From assembly GCA_964587655.1 (NCBI GenBank), contig CAZPMT010000001.1:1-64000 (forward strand): 64,000 bases of DNA, read 5' to 3'. Positions 43,618 through 51,348 of this stretch are shown here, in pieces. How positions within the stretch are numbered: the first letter of the stretch is position 1; each line of letters starts with the position of its first letter. Below the pieces are notes generated by a model that saw only the letters and a list, made by a program, of their open reading frames with translations, ran no database searches and was not told the DNA's origin. The position numbers were made by a program, and so were the translations under genes. Source of the DNA: CAZPMT01 sp964587655 (lineage in GTDB: Bacteria; Hydrogenedentota; Hydrogenedentia; Hydrogenedentales; SLHB01).

Positions 43618-46281
43618 ATGCTACTCGTCGTTATGGCCAGCATGATCCTTTCCGTGGGCGTGGCGGGGCCGCCCGCGTGGACGTTTGATGCGGACGCCCT
43701 GGGGTGGACGCCTAACCAACACTTGGCCAATGTGTCCGTTCAAAACGGGTCCCTGTGCGCGGACGGAGTTGGTTCAGATCCTTTCTTCGCCCTGACCGGC
43801 TTAGACATCGCGACGACACCTTGGCAGTACGTCGTCATCAGCCTGAAAGCCAGCAACGGCGGAGAAGGCCAGCTCTTCTGGTCCGGCGAGACAACCGGAC
43901 AATACGGGGGGCTTACGGAAGAGAAAAGCACGCGCTTCGCGGTATCGGGCGGAAACACGGTGCAGGACGTGGTCCTGTTTCCCTTCTGGCAGACAGAAGG
44001 AGTCGTCCGACAATTACGCCTTGACCTATATGACGGCGCCCACTTCGAGATCGACGCTATACGCATAATGTCTTGGAGTACCGGGGCCGCGCCGTTGACA
44101 AACGTCTTTTCATGGAACTTCGCTGAAGATACGTCTATGTGGCAGGTGCATCCGGCGGCCGCGGAACTCTTCGCGCCGCCTGTCCAACTGGACGTCGCAA
44201 GTAAAGGCTGGATCGCAGTCACGCTCAAGTCGGACATCAGCGGCGCCGCCAGCATCCTCTGGAGCACGGGCGACACGCGAGGTGTCCATACGTCCGATTT
44301 CACCATCGAGGCGAACCCCGAACCCCACACATATCTCGTCGAAATGGAGGGCATTGCCGACTGGCACACTCCCGTAGTGGCGTTCGGCATCCGGTTGCCG
44401 GAGCGCGAGCAGGTGCGGCTGGACGCCATAACGATTTCGGACAAGCCCTTGGGGCCGGCGGACCTCGCTGTAACGTACCTGGGCGCCCAGGACGCCCTGA
44501 ACCGCACCGGCATGCCATCGCGAGTGCTGGCCGTCGTCACCAACCGCGGCGGAGCGGCGAGCGAGACGTGCGAGGCGCAGTTGGTCCTCTCTCCGAACCT
44601 CCGGTTTCACGACTGCACGCCCGAACAGCGCGTGCCCGCCCTCGGCCACGGGGAGATGAAGGAGCTGTCGTGGACGATAGTGACCCAATTGCCGAGTGCC
44701 CACAAGCTCTCCCTGAAGGTGGGCGACGGGAAAATGGTCGAGGGGGCCATCCAGGTGTCGCAATCTCTCCTGTTGGACAAGACCGATTACGTTCCGAAGC
44801 CCGTACCCGTCCCGACGAGTATCGATCTGTGCGCGTTCTATTTCCCGGGCTGGGACTCGGACGCGAAATGGGATTGTTTGCGGCGAGTGGCCCCGATTCG
44901 CCGTCCGGCGCTGGGCTACTACGACGAATCCAACCCCGAGTGCGTGGACTGGCAGATAAAGTGGGCCGTCGAGAACGGGATCTCGTGTTTTCTGGTCGAC
45001 TGGTACTGGAGTGCCGGGTCTCAGATGCTGACCCATTGGTTCGACGCCTACCGAAAGGCCCGCTACAGGGACATGTTGAAAGTCGCCATCATGTGGGCGA
45101 ACCACAATGCCCCGGACACGCATTCAATCGAGGATTGGCGCAATGTGACCAAACATTGGATCGATAACTACTTCAACCTGCCCGCGTATTACAGGATAGA
45201 AGGCAAACCCGCCATCTTTATTTGGGCCCCGGCGGGCATACGTCATTACCTCAAGGGTTCGGCCGCCGTCAAACAGTGCTTCGATGAATCGCAGACGATG
45301 GTGCAACAAGCCGGATACCCTGGCATCGCCTTTGTGGCCATGTGCTACGATTTTTCTCCCGATACCATCCAGACCTTGCTCCAAGAGGGTTACACCGGCA
45401 TCACCACGTATCACGAGTGGGGATCGGAAGCGGCGCAAGGCATGGCGCGCAAGCGCATGCCGTATGCCAGTGTCGCGAAGACCGCCCCCGAGGCGTGGGC
45501 AAAGAAGAACGCCGCCGCAGGCGCTCTAACATATTATCCGGTGGTCGAAACCGGTTGGGATTCCAGGCCGTGGCACGGCGACAAAGCGTTCGTGATCGAG
45601 GGACGGACACCGCAGCTCTTCGAGAGCCTGCTCGCAAAGGCCAAGGCCTATGCCGCGGAAAATGCCAAGAACATCGTCATATTGGGTCCCGTCAACGAAT
45701 GGGGAGAGGGCAGTTACATCGAACCCTGTGTCGAATTCGGCTTTGACATGCTCGAGGCGATCCGCAAGGTGTTCGGAAGCGTAGATCCCAAGCTCTGGCC
45801 CGTGAACGCGGGACCAAGGGACGTCGGTCTCGGACCCTATGATTTCCCGCCTCGAGCCACGGTAAGCGCCTGGACGTTCGACGGCCCCTCGTGCGGATGG
45901 AAGCCAATGATGGGCGTCGGCGACTTCACTTGTTCTAAGGGCTGTCTGCGGTTCCGCACCACATCGGACGATCCCGCCATCGTTACGGATTCCTGCGGGG
46001 CGCAGGCCTCAGCCTTCGGAAGAGCGGTCGTGGAAATGCAGGTTACAGGACCTCTGCCTCCTGATGCTCATGCGCAACTCTTCTGGTCGGCTGACAGCCA
46101 GGCCACCTCCGAGCCCGCGAGCGCCCGGTTTTCCCTTATCGCGGACGGACAGATGCACAGCTACACCCTCGATCTGAAGAACAACCCGCGGTGGCGGGGC
46201 CGGATAACACTCCTGCGGTTCGACCCGTGCGATACAAAGGACGCGCTGATCGTCATGGACGCGTTTCGACTGGAACCCTAG
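43618..46281 (+). CDS. Secreted WbsX/GH99-like protein with flanking beta-sandwich domains
   Basis: The 887-residue protein has a signal peptide from the ATG at 43618 (GGAGG eight bases before). An in-frame TTG at 43603 overlaps that ribosome site and is rejected. Two beta-sandwich, carbohydrate-binding-like repeats with the shared LFWSGET/ILWSTGD/LFWSADS theme occur near residues 20-270 and again at about 755-887. The central part (about 395-715) has LCAFYFPGWDSDAKWD, GISCFLVDWYWSAG and NEWGEGSYIEP. These are typical of the WbsX (PF14307) and GH71/GH99-like TIM barrels that act on glycans. Catalysis is inferred. Confidence 0.82.
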   Translation: MLLVVMASMILSVGVAGPPAWTFDADALGWTPNQHLANVSVQNGSLCADGVGSDPFFALTGLDIATTPWQYVVISLKASNGGEGQLFWSGETTGQYGGLTEEKSTRFAVSGGNTVQDVVLFPFWQTEGVVRQLRLDLYDGAHFEIDAIRIMSWSTGAAPLTNVFSWNFAEDTSMWQVHPAAAELFAPPVQLDVASKGWIAVTLKSDISGAASILWSTGDTRGVHTSDFTIEANPEPHTYLVEMEGIADWHTPVVAFGIRLPEREQVRLDAITISDKPLGPADLAVTYLGAQDALNRTGMPSRVLAVVTNRGGAASETCEAQLVLSPNLRFHDCTPEQRVPALGHGEMKELSWTIVTQLPSAHKLSLKVGDGKMVEGAIQVSQSLLLDKTDYVPKPVPVPTSIDLCAFYFPGWDSDAKWDCLRRVAPIRRPALGYYDESNPECVDWQIKWAVENGISCFLVDWYWSAGSQMLTHWFDAYRKARYRDMLKVAIMWANHNAPDTHSIEDWRNVTKHWIDNYFNLPAYYRIEGKPAIFIWAPAGIRHYLKGSAAVKQCFDESQTMVQQAGYPGIAFVAMCYDFSPDTIQTLLQEGYTGITTYHEWGSEAAQGMARKRMPYASVAKTAPEAWAKKNAAAGALTYYPVVETGWDSRPWHGDKAFVIEGRTPQLFESLLAKAKAYAAENAKNIVILGPVNEWGEGSYIEPCVEFGFDMLEAIRKVFGSVDPKLWPVNAGPRDVGLGPYDFPPRATVSAWTFDGPSCGWKPMMGVGDFTCSKGCLRFRTTSDDPAIVTDSCGAQASAFGRAVVEMQVTGPLPPDAHAQLFWSADSQATSEPASARFSLIADGQMHSYTLDLKNNPRWRGRITLLRFDPCDTKDALIVMDAFRLEP

Positions 46282-46437
46282 GCAGTCGGAGATACGGTCC
46301 GGAAGCCGCCCGCGGCTATGCCGGCCAGCGCCGAAAATCCGCGCGAACCTATTGTGTTGGACCGGAAAAGGTGTTATCTTAACAGCCGATGCTAAGTTCG
46401 AGGCGTATGGCGTGAGCAAGAACGCGTGAGGGGAACT

Positions 46438-48153
46438 ATGAGCAATCGAATCTGGAAACTGAGCGTGCTGCTGGCGGTTTGGGCGGGTCTGTTGTCTTAC
46501 GACGCCGCGGCTTGGGGCTCCCGGTCGCAGAAAGCCATAGCCGGGACATCGATTCAGGTGATCCGCAGGGTCTACGCCGGCGCCTTCAAGACAGAGGACG
46601 TCTGCTACGACGAGGACGTGCTGCGAGGCGCCAACGGCGACCCGAAGATACTCAACAACGGCAATCCCTTCGTGCGCGAAGAGGATGCTATCATCGCCGT
46701 CGAGAACGGCATACGGCTCCTCCGCGAGGTCCGGAAACACGGCATTGGCAGCTACTTCTCGTACCGGATGGGTCTACTGGGCGCTCTTGCCGCGGACCTT
46801 GTGCTTCCGTACTCGGTGGATACCACCCCGCAAGGACAGCGGATTCGGGAGCAAATGGAACCCGATATCGACGCCGCACTCGATCACTTCAGTTTCACCT
46901 CGGAAATACCCAAGATAAAATACATTCGTGACACCGAGGTCTACTTCGGGGAACGGCGCGCGTTTTTCGCCGACAGCAAGCGGATGATTGCCGATGACTA
47001 CCTTCACGGGAAACGTTTCGACGGCTACCTGAAGGGAGGGGCTCAAGTTTTCTTCACCCGCGCCGTTACGTCCGTCGCCGATGTCTGGAACACGGTCATG
47101 CGCGTTGAAGGAGAAGTTGGGGAAGTCGCGCCTTCGGATAAGATGGTGATCTCATACCTCGTGTCCGAGATCCAGTATCTCCTGCAAGAGAAGAGGAATT
47201 TCAACCAGGCGCTAAAGTCCTACGGCGATTTCGAACTTGTCGCGAAGTACGCCCCGGAAGCCTACGACAAGATTGGCGATCTCTTCTACGCCTTCGGCTC
47301 CGAAGAGGGCAAGGAACGCGGCGTGCGAGAGTGGCGCATCGCCTACGATATGCCGGGCGCGGATCGCCGGATGATTGGAAAGAAGCTCTCGGAGCATTAC
47401 GTCCGAGTAGGGGAGGCGCTGCTGGCCGCGGCGCAACGTCCCGGCGCGTCTGATCAGGACCTCCCCAGCGCCCTCAATGCCTTCACGCAGGCCCTCGATT
47501 TCGATCAGACCAGCCAACCGGCCGCTCAGCGCATTAACGAGGCGAATGTCGCGATCAATGAGAGAAAGGAACGCCGTGCCGTCAACGTAAACATCATCGC
47601 CTCCGCCGAAAAGGTGAAGGTTCAGGCGGAAAAGGCGCGCGTGAACGGCGACTTCGGCAACTCCATTACCACATACACGCAGGCCATCGGATTGTACCAG
47701 GCCATCGACGACGAGTTCACGGATCAGAGCTCCGTCGCAAGAAAAAGCGTTACGGAGATCGGCAAGAGCATTACCGACATCATCAACCAGGTGCTGGATG
47801 CCGCCAGTGACGAGATCGACAAGGGCGACAAGGCCGTAACCGCCCACCAGTTCGAAGACGCGACGGCCTCTTATGAGCGCGTGCCCAATATCGTCAGTGT
47901 GATCCCCGGCGATGAGTCCACGACCCACGGAAAAGAAAAGATCGACATCATCGCGCTGGCAAAGAAGAAGATCGACGATAGCAAAATGGCCAAGAGCAAA
48001 TGGGAAGAGCAGGAACGTCAGCGGAAGGCTCTTGCCGAGGCCGGCCCGGCCAAGCCCGCACCAGCCGCCGCCCCGGCCGCCCCGGCCGCCAAGACAGGTC
48101 CTGCCTTACCGGCCCCCAAGGCCGGACCAGCCCGTAAGGCGGCACGAAACTAA
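46438..48153 (+). CDS. Secreted protein of unknown function with helical/TPR-like middle and Ala-Pro-rich tail
   Basis: The 571-residue protein starts MSNRIWKLSVLLAVWAG with a signal peptide, then AWGSRSQKAIAGTSIQVI, vaguely like the His-Trp openings of zinc-dependent phospholipase C-type proteins. I do not recognise the family. The middle (about 230-500) is helical with TPR-like spacing. The tail (about 530-571) is rich in Ala, Pro and Lys. GAGGGG lies before the ATG at 46438. The gene ends eight bases before the remains of a reverse transcriptase on the other strand. Confidence 0.75.
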   Translation: MSNRIWKLSVLLAVWAGLLSYDAAAWGSRSQKAIAGTSIQVIRRVYAGAFKTEDVCYDEDVLRGANGDPKILNNGNPFVREEDAIIAVENGIRLLREVRKHGIGSYFSYRMGLLGALAADLVLPYSVDTTPQGQRIREQMEPDIDAALDHFSFTSEIPKIKYIRDTEVYFGERRAFFADSKRMIADDYLHGKRFDGYLKGGAQVFFTRAVTSVADVWNTVMRVEGEVGEVAPSDKMVISYLVSEIQYLLQEKRNFNQALKSYGDFELVAKYAPEAYDKIGDLFYAFGSEEGKERGVREWRIAYDMPGADRRMIGKKLSEHYVRVGEALLAAAQRPGASDQDLPSALNAFTQALDFDQTSQPAAQRINEANVAINERKERRAVNVNIIASAEKVKVQAEKARVNGDFGNSITTYTQAIGLYQAIDDEFTDQSSVARKSVTEIGKSITDIINQVLDAASDEIDKGDKAVTAHQFEDATASYERVPNIVSVIPGDESTTHGKEKIDIIALAKKKIDDSKMAKSKWEEQERQRKALAEAGPAKPAPAAAPAAPAAKTGPALPAPKAGPARKAARN

Positions 48154-48160
48154 CGTTCAT

Positions 48161-48247
48161 ACGATTGGACCGAAACGCACGGTGCGCGGCTTGCTCCAAC
48201 GAGTGAAAATCGCAGACTTGCTCGAAGACATGGCCGATGCGTTTCAT
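48161..48247 (-). pseudogene. Reverse transcriptase N-terminal remnant
   Basis: Twenty-nine codons starting MKRIGHVFEQVCDFHSLEQA match, residue for residue in style, the start of the reverse transcriptase at 49647 (MKRVGHVFEQVTAFASLHDA). The similarity then stops, next to the end of the preceding gene. Its ATG overlaps the TGA of the upstream small gene, exactly as in the larger copy. Confidence 0.75.
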
Positions 48248-48423
48248 TTCGACGCGGGGTGTGCTTTGCGGAATTGTTTCAGTTCTTTCAGCGCCTCTGC
48301 ATGCCGCGCCCGCCAGTACGTCAATTGCTCCTCTTGAGTCTTACCCTTCAAGGCTTCGTGGATGCGCAACGCCCCCCGGTGCATCATCTCAACGCAATCG
48401 AAATCCTTAGTCTTCGTCGTCAT
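48244..48423 (-). CDS. Small FDCVEM-family protein (copy 2, PIN partner lost)
   Basis: The protein has 59 residues and starts MTTKTKDFDCVEMMHRGALR, then KTQEEQLTYWRARHAEAL. It is clearly homologous to the 62-residue protein at 49644-49832. GGAGG precedes its ATG. The upstream PIN gene survives only as 32 codons, and the downstream reverse transcriptase only as 29 codons, so this is the intact middle gene of a wrecked cassette. Retention of a candidate antitoxin without its toxin fits known decay patterns, but is inferred. Confidence 0.75.
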   Translation of the reverse strand: MTTKTKDFDCVEMMHRGALRIHEALKGKTQEEQLTYWRARHAEALKELKQFRKAHPASK

Positions 48424-48505
48424 AAGAAACCACCTCCTGTGGCGTATGTATCGCTATCGCCGGAAATCCATGCGCCATGTTCAACCCATTATACAATGGA
48501 ATCCG
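48407..48505 (-). pseudogene. 3' remnant of a PIN-domain gene
   Basis: Thirty-two codons read RIPLYNGLNMAHGFPAIAIH then TPQEVVSYDDED and a TAA. The intact PIN protein at 49822-50289 ends KRIPLYNGVNQMEGYGPIAI then HTPPEVVFDDE. The remnant overlaps the start of the small FDCVEM gene by 17 bases. Upstream it is cut off by, and lies out of frame with, the 3' end of the GxxExxY gene. Confidence 0.85.
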
Positions 48506-48966
48506 CACGGGTTTTCTTCGCGCTCTTTGTGGCTTTGTGTGAGGCCATTCTTTCTCACACGGAGACGCGAAGACACGGAGAGCTGGTCAAGTTCGCCGTT
48601 GATGATACGATTGATCCCGTCCTTCATCAGGGCCTCCCCGAAATTGAGCAGATAGCCGAGCTTCAGTCCAGTCAGCCGCAAATAGGTCAACACCTGCTTC
48701 TGATGCGCCTTCGTCGCCTTCTCCACGGATTTCAACTCCAACAGAACCTTGCCCTCGACAATGATGTCGGCGCGAAAACCCTCATCGAATCTGATTCCGC
48801 GAAGTTCGATGGGGATCGGGACCTGCCGCTCCACGCGCAGACCACGGGCCTCAAGATCGTGCGCCAGCACCACCTCATAGACGATCTCCAACAACCCAGG
48901 GTCCGTTTCCCTGTGCAACAACACTGCACAATCGACAACAATCGCCCCGATCTCATTGGACGTCAT
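48481..48966 (-). CDS. GxxExxY family protein
   Basis: The 161-residue protein starts MTSNEIGAIVVDCAVLLHRE and has the name-giving motif GLLEIVY. It continues with FRADIIVEGKVLLELKSVEK and YLRLTGLKLGYLLNFGEALM, which resemble PD-(D/E)XK nuclease-like core elements. Function of the family is unknown. The last 30 or so residues (SVSSRLRVRKNGLTQSHKER) are encoded by one of two 55-bp direct repeats that flank the gene. The gene cuts into a PIN gene, so it looks like an inserted cassette. A longer upstream frame is not supported. Confidence 0.85.
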   Translation of the reverse strand: MTSNEIGAIVVDCAVLLHRETDPGLLEIVYEVVLAHDLEARGLRVERQVPIPIELRGIRFDEGFRADIIVEGKVLLELKSVEKATKAHQKQVLTYLRLTGLKLGYLLNFGEALMKDGINRIINGELDQLSVSSRLRVRKNGLTQSHKEREENPCGFHCIMG

Positions 48967-49043
48967 CTTGTTTTTCCTTCTTTGTGTTCTTTGTGGCTTT
49001 GTGTGAGTTTGTTCTTTGTCACACGGAGACAGAAAGACACGGA
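48525..49043. repeat. 55-bp direct repeats flanking the GxxExxY gene
   Basis: The copies 48525-48579 and 48989-49043 both begin CTTTGTGGCTTTGTGTGAG and end AAGACACGGA, with about 47 of 55 bases equal. The left copy forms the 3' end of the GxxExxY gene and the right copy lies just before its start. Confidence 0.88.
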
Positions 49044-49647
49044 TAACCCCCGTCCATTCCTCCGGTACAGGCCGAAAGGGCCTTTTCGGGCTGCCGCCAT
49101 TCCGCACCTACTTCCAACCGTACGGGAAGCGGCTTCGTTTCGTTCCGGGCTGCGCGCTTCGCTTGCTCGGCCGCATCCTTGAAAAGACGACGGAGTATTG
49201 TCTTCAGGACGGCATGGTTTACGGACTCAAAATACTTGCGCACATCGCATTTCAGGAAGTATCGGTTACGGCGCGCGAAGCGGACGGCCCGTGCGATGGC
49301 CCTGTGGCTGCCCTTGTCTTTCCGGCACGCGTACGAGTCATGGATGTATCGCCGCTCAAGAACGGGTTCCAGCACCGCACACACTGAATGATGCACCACG
49401 CGATCCCGGAACGGCGCCGCCGCAATGTGCCGTTCCTTCGGTTCCCAGATAGTGAATGTGTGATAGGGCCGGGCCGGTAGGGCCCGTTCTCGAGGTCGCG
49501 CTGAAGCTGCAGGGTCTCCGGTTCAAGGTTGTGCATAAACCGCAGCGCATCTCCGTTCTCGCGATTGGCGCGGAGGGCGCGATAGGCCGCGTCATGCAGT
49601 GATGCGAAAGCCGTGACTTGCTCGAAGACGTGGCCGACGCGTTTCAT
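49019..49647 (-). pseudogene. DGR/group-II-like reverse transcriptase, frameshifted and truncated
   Basis: The frame from 49647 reads MKRVGHVFEQVTAFASLHDA onward to GPYRPGP. A one-base loss near 49464-49472 then shifts it. The next frame continues YHTFTIWEPKERHIAAAPFR, the block DRVVHHSVCAVLEPVLERRY, HDSYACRKDKGSHRAI, and reverse transcriptase motif A as YFLKCDVRKYF. After LKTILRRLFKDA the match to reverse transcriptases ends in unrelated sequence. The YxDD motif and the thumb region are absent, so it cannot be active. Its ATG overlaps the stop of the FDCVEM gene (ATGA). This subfamily of reverse transcriptases is commonly found in DGRs with Avd proteins. Confidence 0.85.
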
Positions 49648-49832
49648 TCAGCCGCGGAATCCGCATGAGCCGCTTCGCGCATCCGGGGATACTTCTTGCG
49701 GGCCTCATCGTTCTTCCGCTGCCAATAGGCCAGTTCTTGTTCTTTCGTCATGTCCTTCGTTTCTTCATAGATGCGCAACGCTGCCCGGTCCTGCATCTCC
49801 ACGCAGTCAAAATCCTTTATGCTATTCGTCAT
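49644..49832 (-). CDS. Small FDCVEM-family protein (copy 3)
   Basis: The protein has 62 residues and starts MTNSIKDFDCVEMQDRAALR, then IYEETKDMTKEQELAYWQRK and a basic helical tail. A TTG three codons upstream is in frame, but the ATG at 49832 has GGAGG ten bases before it. It overlaps the PIN gene by 11 bases and the reverse transcriptase start by four (ATGA), so all three are coupled. It is likely cytoplasmic and helical. By position it could be the antitoxin of the PIN protein, or a small partner of the reverse transcriptase. Confidence 0.8.
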   Translation of the reverse strand: MTNSIKDFDCVEMQDRAALRIYEETKDMTKEQELAYWQRKNDEARKKYPRMREAAHADSAAE

Positions 49833-50289
49833 CGAATACAACCTCCGGTGGCGTATGAATCGCTATGGGGCCGTAGCCCTCCATCTGATTGACTCCATTA
49901 TACAACGGAATACGTTTGAAATTGACGATGTGCTTGAAATTCCAACTCACAATGGCGCGGCAGCCGGTCACCGTGGCCACGGCAACGTGTAGTGCATCCG
50001 CCTGCCATTTCGGCCCCACGACCTGTGCCCGCATGTAGGCTTCTCGAAGCGCATAGGCCTCCTCACCGATATCCACGCGTTCGACAAGCTGCGAGATCTC
50101 CTCGAAAAAGAGCCGAACGGCCTCGGGCGCGCCCTCAAGTTCATCAAGCACCACTGCCGAAACCACAAGCTGCACTGCGCCTTCGCGCACACGCGCAAAG
50201 AAGGGTTCGGACAGTTCGCCGAATTCACGGTCTCGCGCACCGCCGAACACCGAAGTATCCGCATATACTCGCATCCGTTTCTTCACCAT
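49822..50289 (-). CDS. PIN-domain protein, VapC-like (copy 3)
   Basis: The protein has 155 residues starting MVKKRMRVYADTSVFGG. The acidic residues of the PIN fold are seen in YADTSVFGG, VLDELEGAP and WQADALHVAVA, followed by IVSWNFKHIVNFKRIPL. The ATG at 50289 follows the Avd stop by one base and has GGAGG five bases before it, so it belongs to the Avd operon. PIN proteins cut RNA with metal ions and are common toxins. Its placement between Avd and a reverse transcriptase is unusual. Confidence 0.87.
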   Translation of the reverse strand: MVKKRMRVYADTSVFGGARDREFGELSEPFFARVREGAVQLVVSAVVLDELEGAPEAVRLFFEEISQLVERVDIGEEAYALREAYMRAQVVGPKWQADALHVAVATVTGCRAIVSWNFKHIVNFKRIPLYNGVNQMEGYGPIAIHTPPEVVFDDE

Positions 50290-50290
50290 C

Positions 50291-50650
50291 TCATCCTCCA
50301 AGCGTATCGCCCATTTTGCCCCAGGCCCCGATCATACGCCCCACCTCGTCAATCTTCCGGCTCGCGTATTCATACTGCTTGTGCGGCAAGAAGGCCAGTT
50401 TGTGGGCGATGCGCAACAGGACCCGCAACTTATCCAGCGTCAGATTGGCTTCCCGGATCGGTCCTTTCCGCTGCCGGGTGTACTGCGCTTCCACCAGGTT
50501 CTCCACCAAGTCCAGCGCCAGGGTGTCGATCCGGTTTGACAGCGTCAGCCGGACCTTCTTCGTGAACTTCTCCGTCGTCGGCAGCAGCCACGCGACGAAG
50601 GCTGAAGGCTGAAAAAAAGAGAAGGCTAGACTGTCACGGGCAATGCTCAT
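50291..50650 (-). CDS. avd: Avd-like DGR accessory protein (four-helix bundle)
   Basis: The 119-residue protein has the core LLPTTEKFTKKVRLTLSNRI, DTLALDLVENLVEAQYTRQR, ANLTLDKLRVLLRIAHKL and a tail ending SRKIDEVGRMIGAW. This succession matches bacterial accessory variability determinant proteins, which bind reverse transcriptase and RNA in DGRs. The first 18 or so residues (FSFFQPSAF) are encoded by a simple GAAGGCTGAAGGCTG-type repeat and may not be part of the fold. It overlaps the upstream four-helix gene by four bases. Confidence 0.82.
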   Translation of the reverse strand: MSIARDSLAFSFFQPSAFVAWLLPTTEKFTKKVRLTLSNRIDTLALDLVENLVEAQYTRQRKGPIREANLTLDKLRVLLRIAHKLAFLPHKQYEYASRKIDEVGRMIGAWGKMGDTLGG

Positions 50651-51027
50651 GGTTTGGCTCGATTCTGTTTCTTGTTCACGATGATTGTAGTGATGATTGC
50701 GATCAGCTCATTGGTTTCCTGCTTCAACTCGGCGAGACGGCTTACCGGGAGAAGCGCCGCCTTCTCCAAAAGCGCAAGCCAGTATTCACTTTCCCGCGCT
50801 TCTTTCTGTGCAATGCTGTACTTGTGAATGAAGTCCGCTGTGCTTTCCGCCGCCTGCGCTTCAGTAACGTTTGCGCCGATCGACGTGGCCGAGCGCAGAA
50901 ACTGCTTCCCGATAATCAACGCCGCGCCATCCGTCGTTTCCGCCAGTGCCCGATACAACCGCACTACCCGCACACCATACTCCAGCGTCCGCTCTCGGAT
51001 ATCCCGCCGTCCCGATTCAGCCTTCAT
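50647..51027 (-). CDS. Four-helix-bundle protein (23S rRNA intervening-sequence/S23 family)
   Basis: The 126-residue protein carries the family motifs ERTLEYGVRVVRLYRALAE, FLRSATSIGANVTEAQAAES and FIHKYSIAQKEARESEYWLA, with a tail predicted as a fourth helix. The family is structurally related to Avd and is often found beside reverse transcriptase genes, but its function is not settled. It starts the coupled run four-helix, Avd-like, PIN, FDCVEM, reverse transcriptase. Confidence 0.9.
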   Translation of the reverse strand: MKAESGRRDIRERTLEYGVRVVRLYRALAETTDGAALIIGKQFLRSATSIGANVTEAQAAESTADFIHKYSIAQKEARESEYWLALLEKAALLPVSRLAELKQETNELIAIITTIIVNKKQNRAKP

Positions 51028-51348
51028 ACTTTATCCTTCAGCCTTCAGTGCGCCCGCTTGTCAGCGAGAAAGCCCCGAAGCGGTTCGTCATCGAACCCGC
51101 CCAGGCGAGGAGAAAACGATATCGTAAATATCCGGATCTGCACAAACCGTCAATCCTCAAAAAACTCGAGCAAGGGGGGCAAGCCCCCTTGCATCCCCCC
51201 ACAACATTCAAATCAAAGACCCTCTTCCATTCCTCCGCTTCAGGCCGGAAGGGCCTTCTCGGGCTATCGCCCTTCTTGGCCCTTCCGGCCTTACGCTGGA
51301 CCATCTTCAAAACCCTTTTAAGCGGTAAAGCGGTAAGGCAGACAGGCG
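51028..51348. other. Repeat-bearing spacer after the DGR-type target gene
   Basis: No gene is supported here. It holds a hairpin around 51171-51191 (CAAGGGGG pairing with CCCCCTTG) and a perfect 13-bp inverted repeat GGCCGGAAGGGCC / GGCCCTTCCGGCC (51243-51255, 51278-51290). One copy of the 46-bp direct repeat is also here. I looked for an adenine-rich template repeat matching the variable region and saw none. Confidence 0.6.

Larger units (their letters stand above)
49053..51271. repeat. 46-bp direct repeats bounding the Avd/PIN/RT block
   Basis: The copies at 49053-49098 and 51226-51271 both start TCCATTCCTCCG and share about 40 of 46 bases, including the GGCCT(T/C)TTCGGGCT-type core. Between them lie the reverse transcriptase pseudogene, the FDCVEM gene, the PIN gene, the Avd-like gene and the four-helix gene. 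They may mark the edges of a duplicated or inserted block. Confidence 0.7.

Noticed and set aside
51028..51348. Possible DGR template repeat after the variable region
   Set aside because: No stretch resembles the variable region with AAC codons. Only short hairpins and a dispersed repeat are present.
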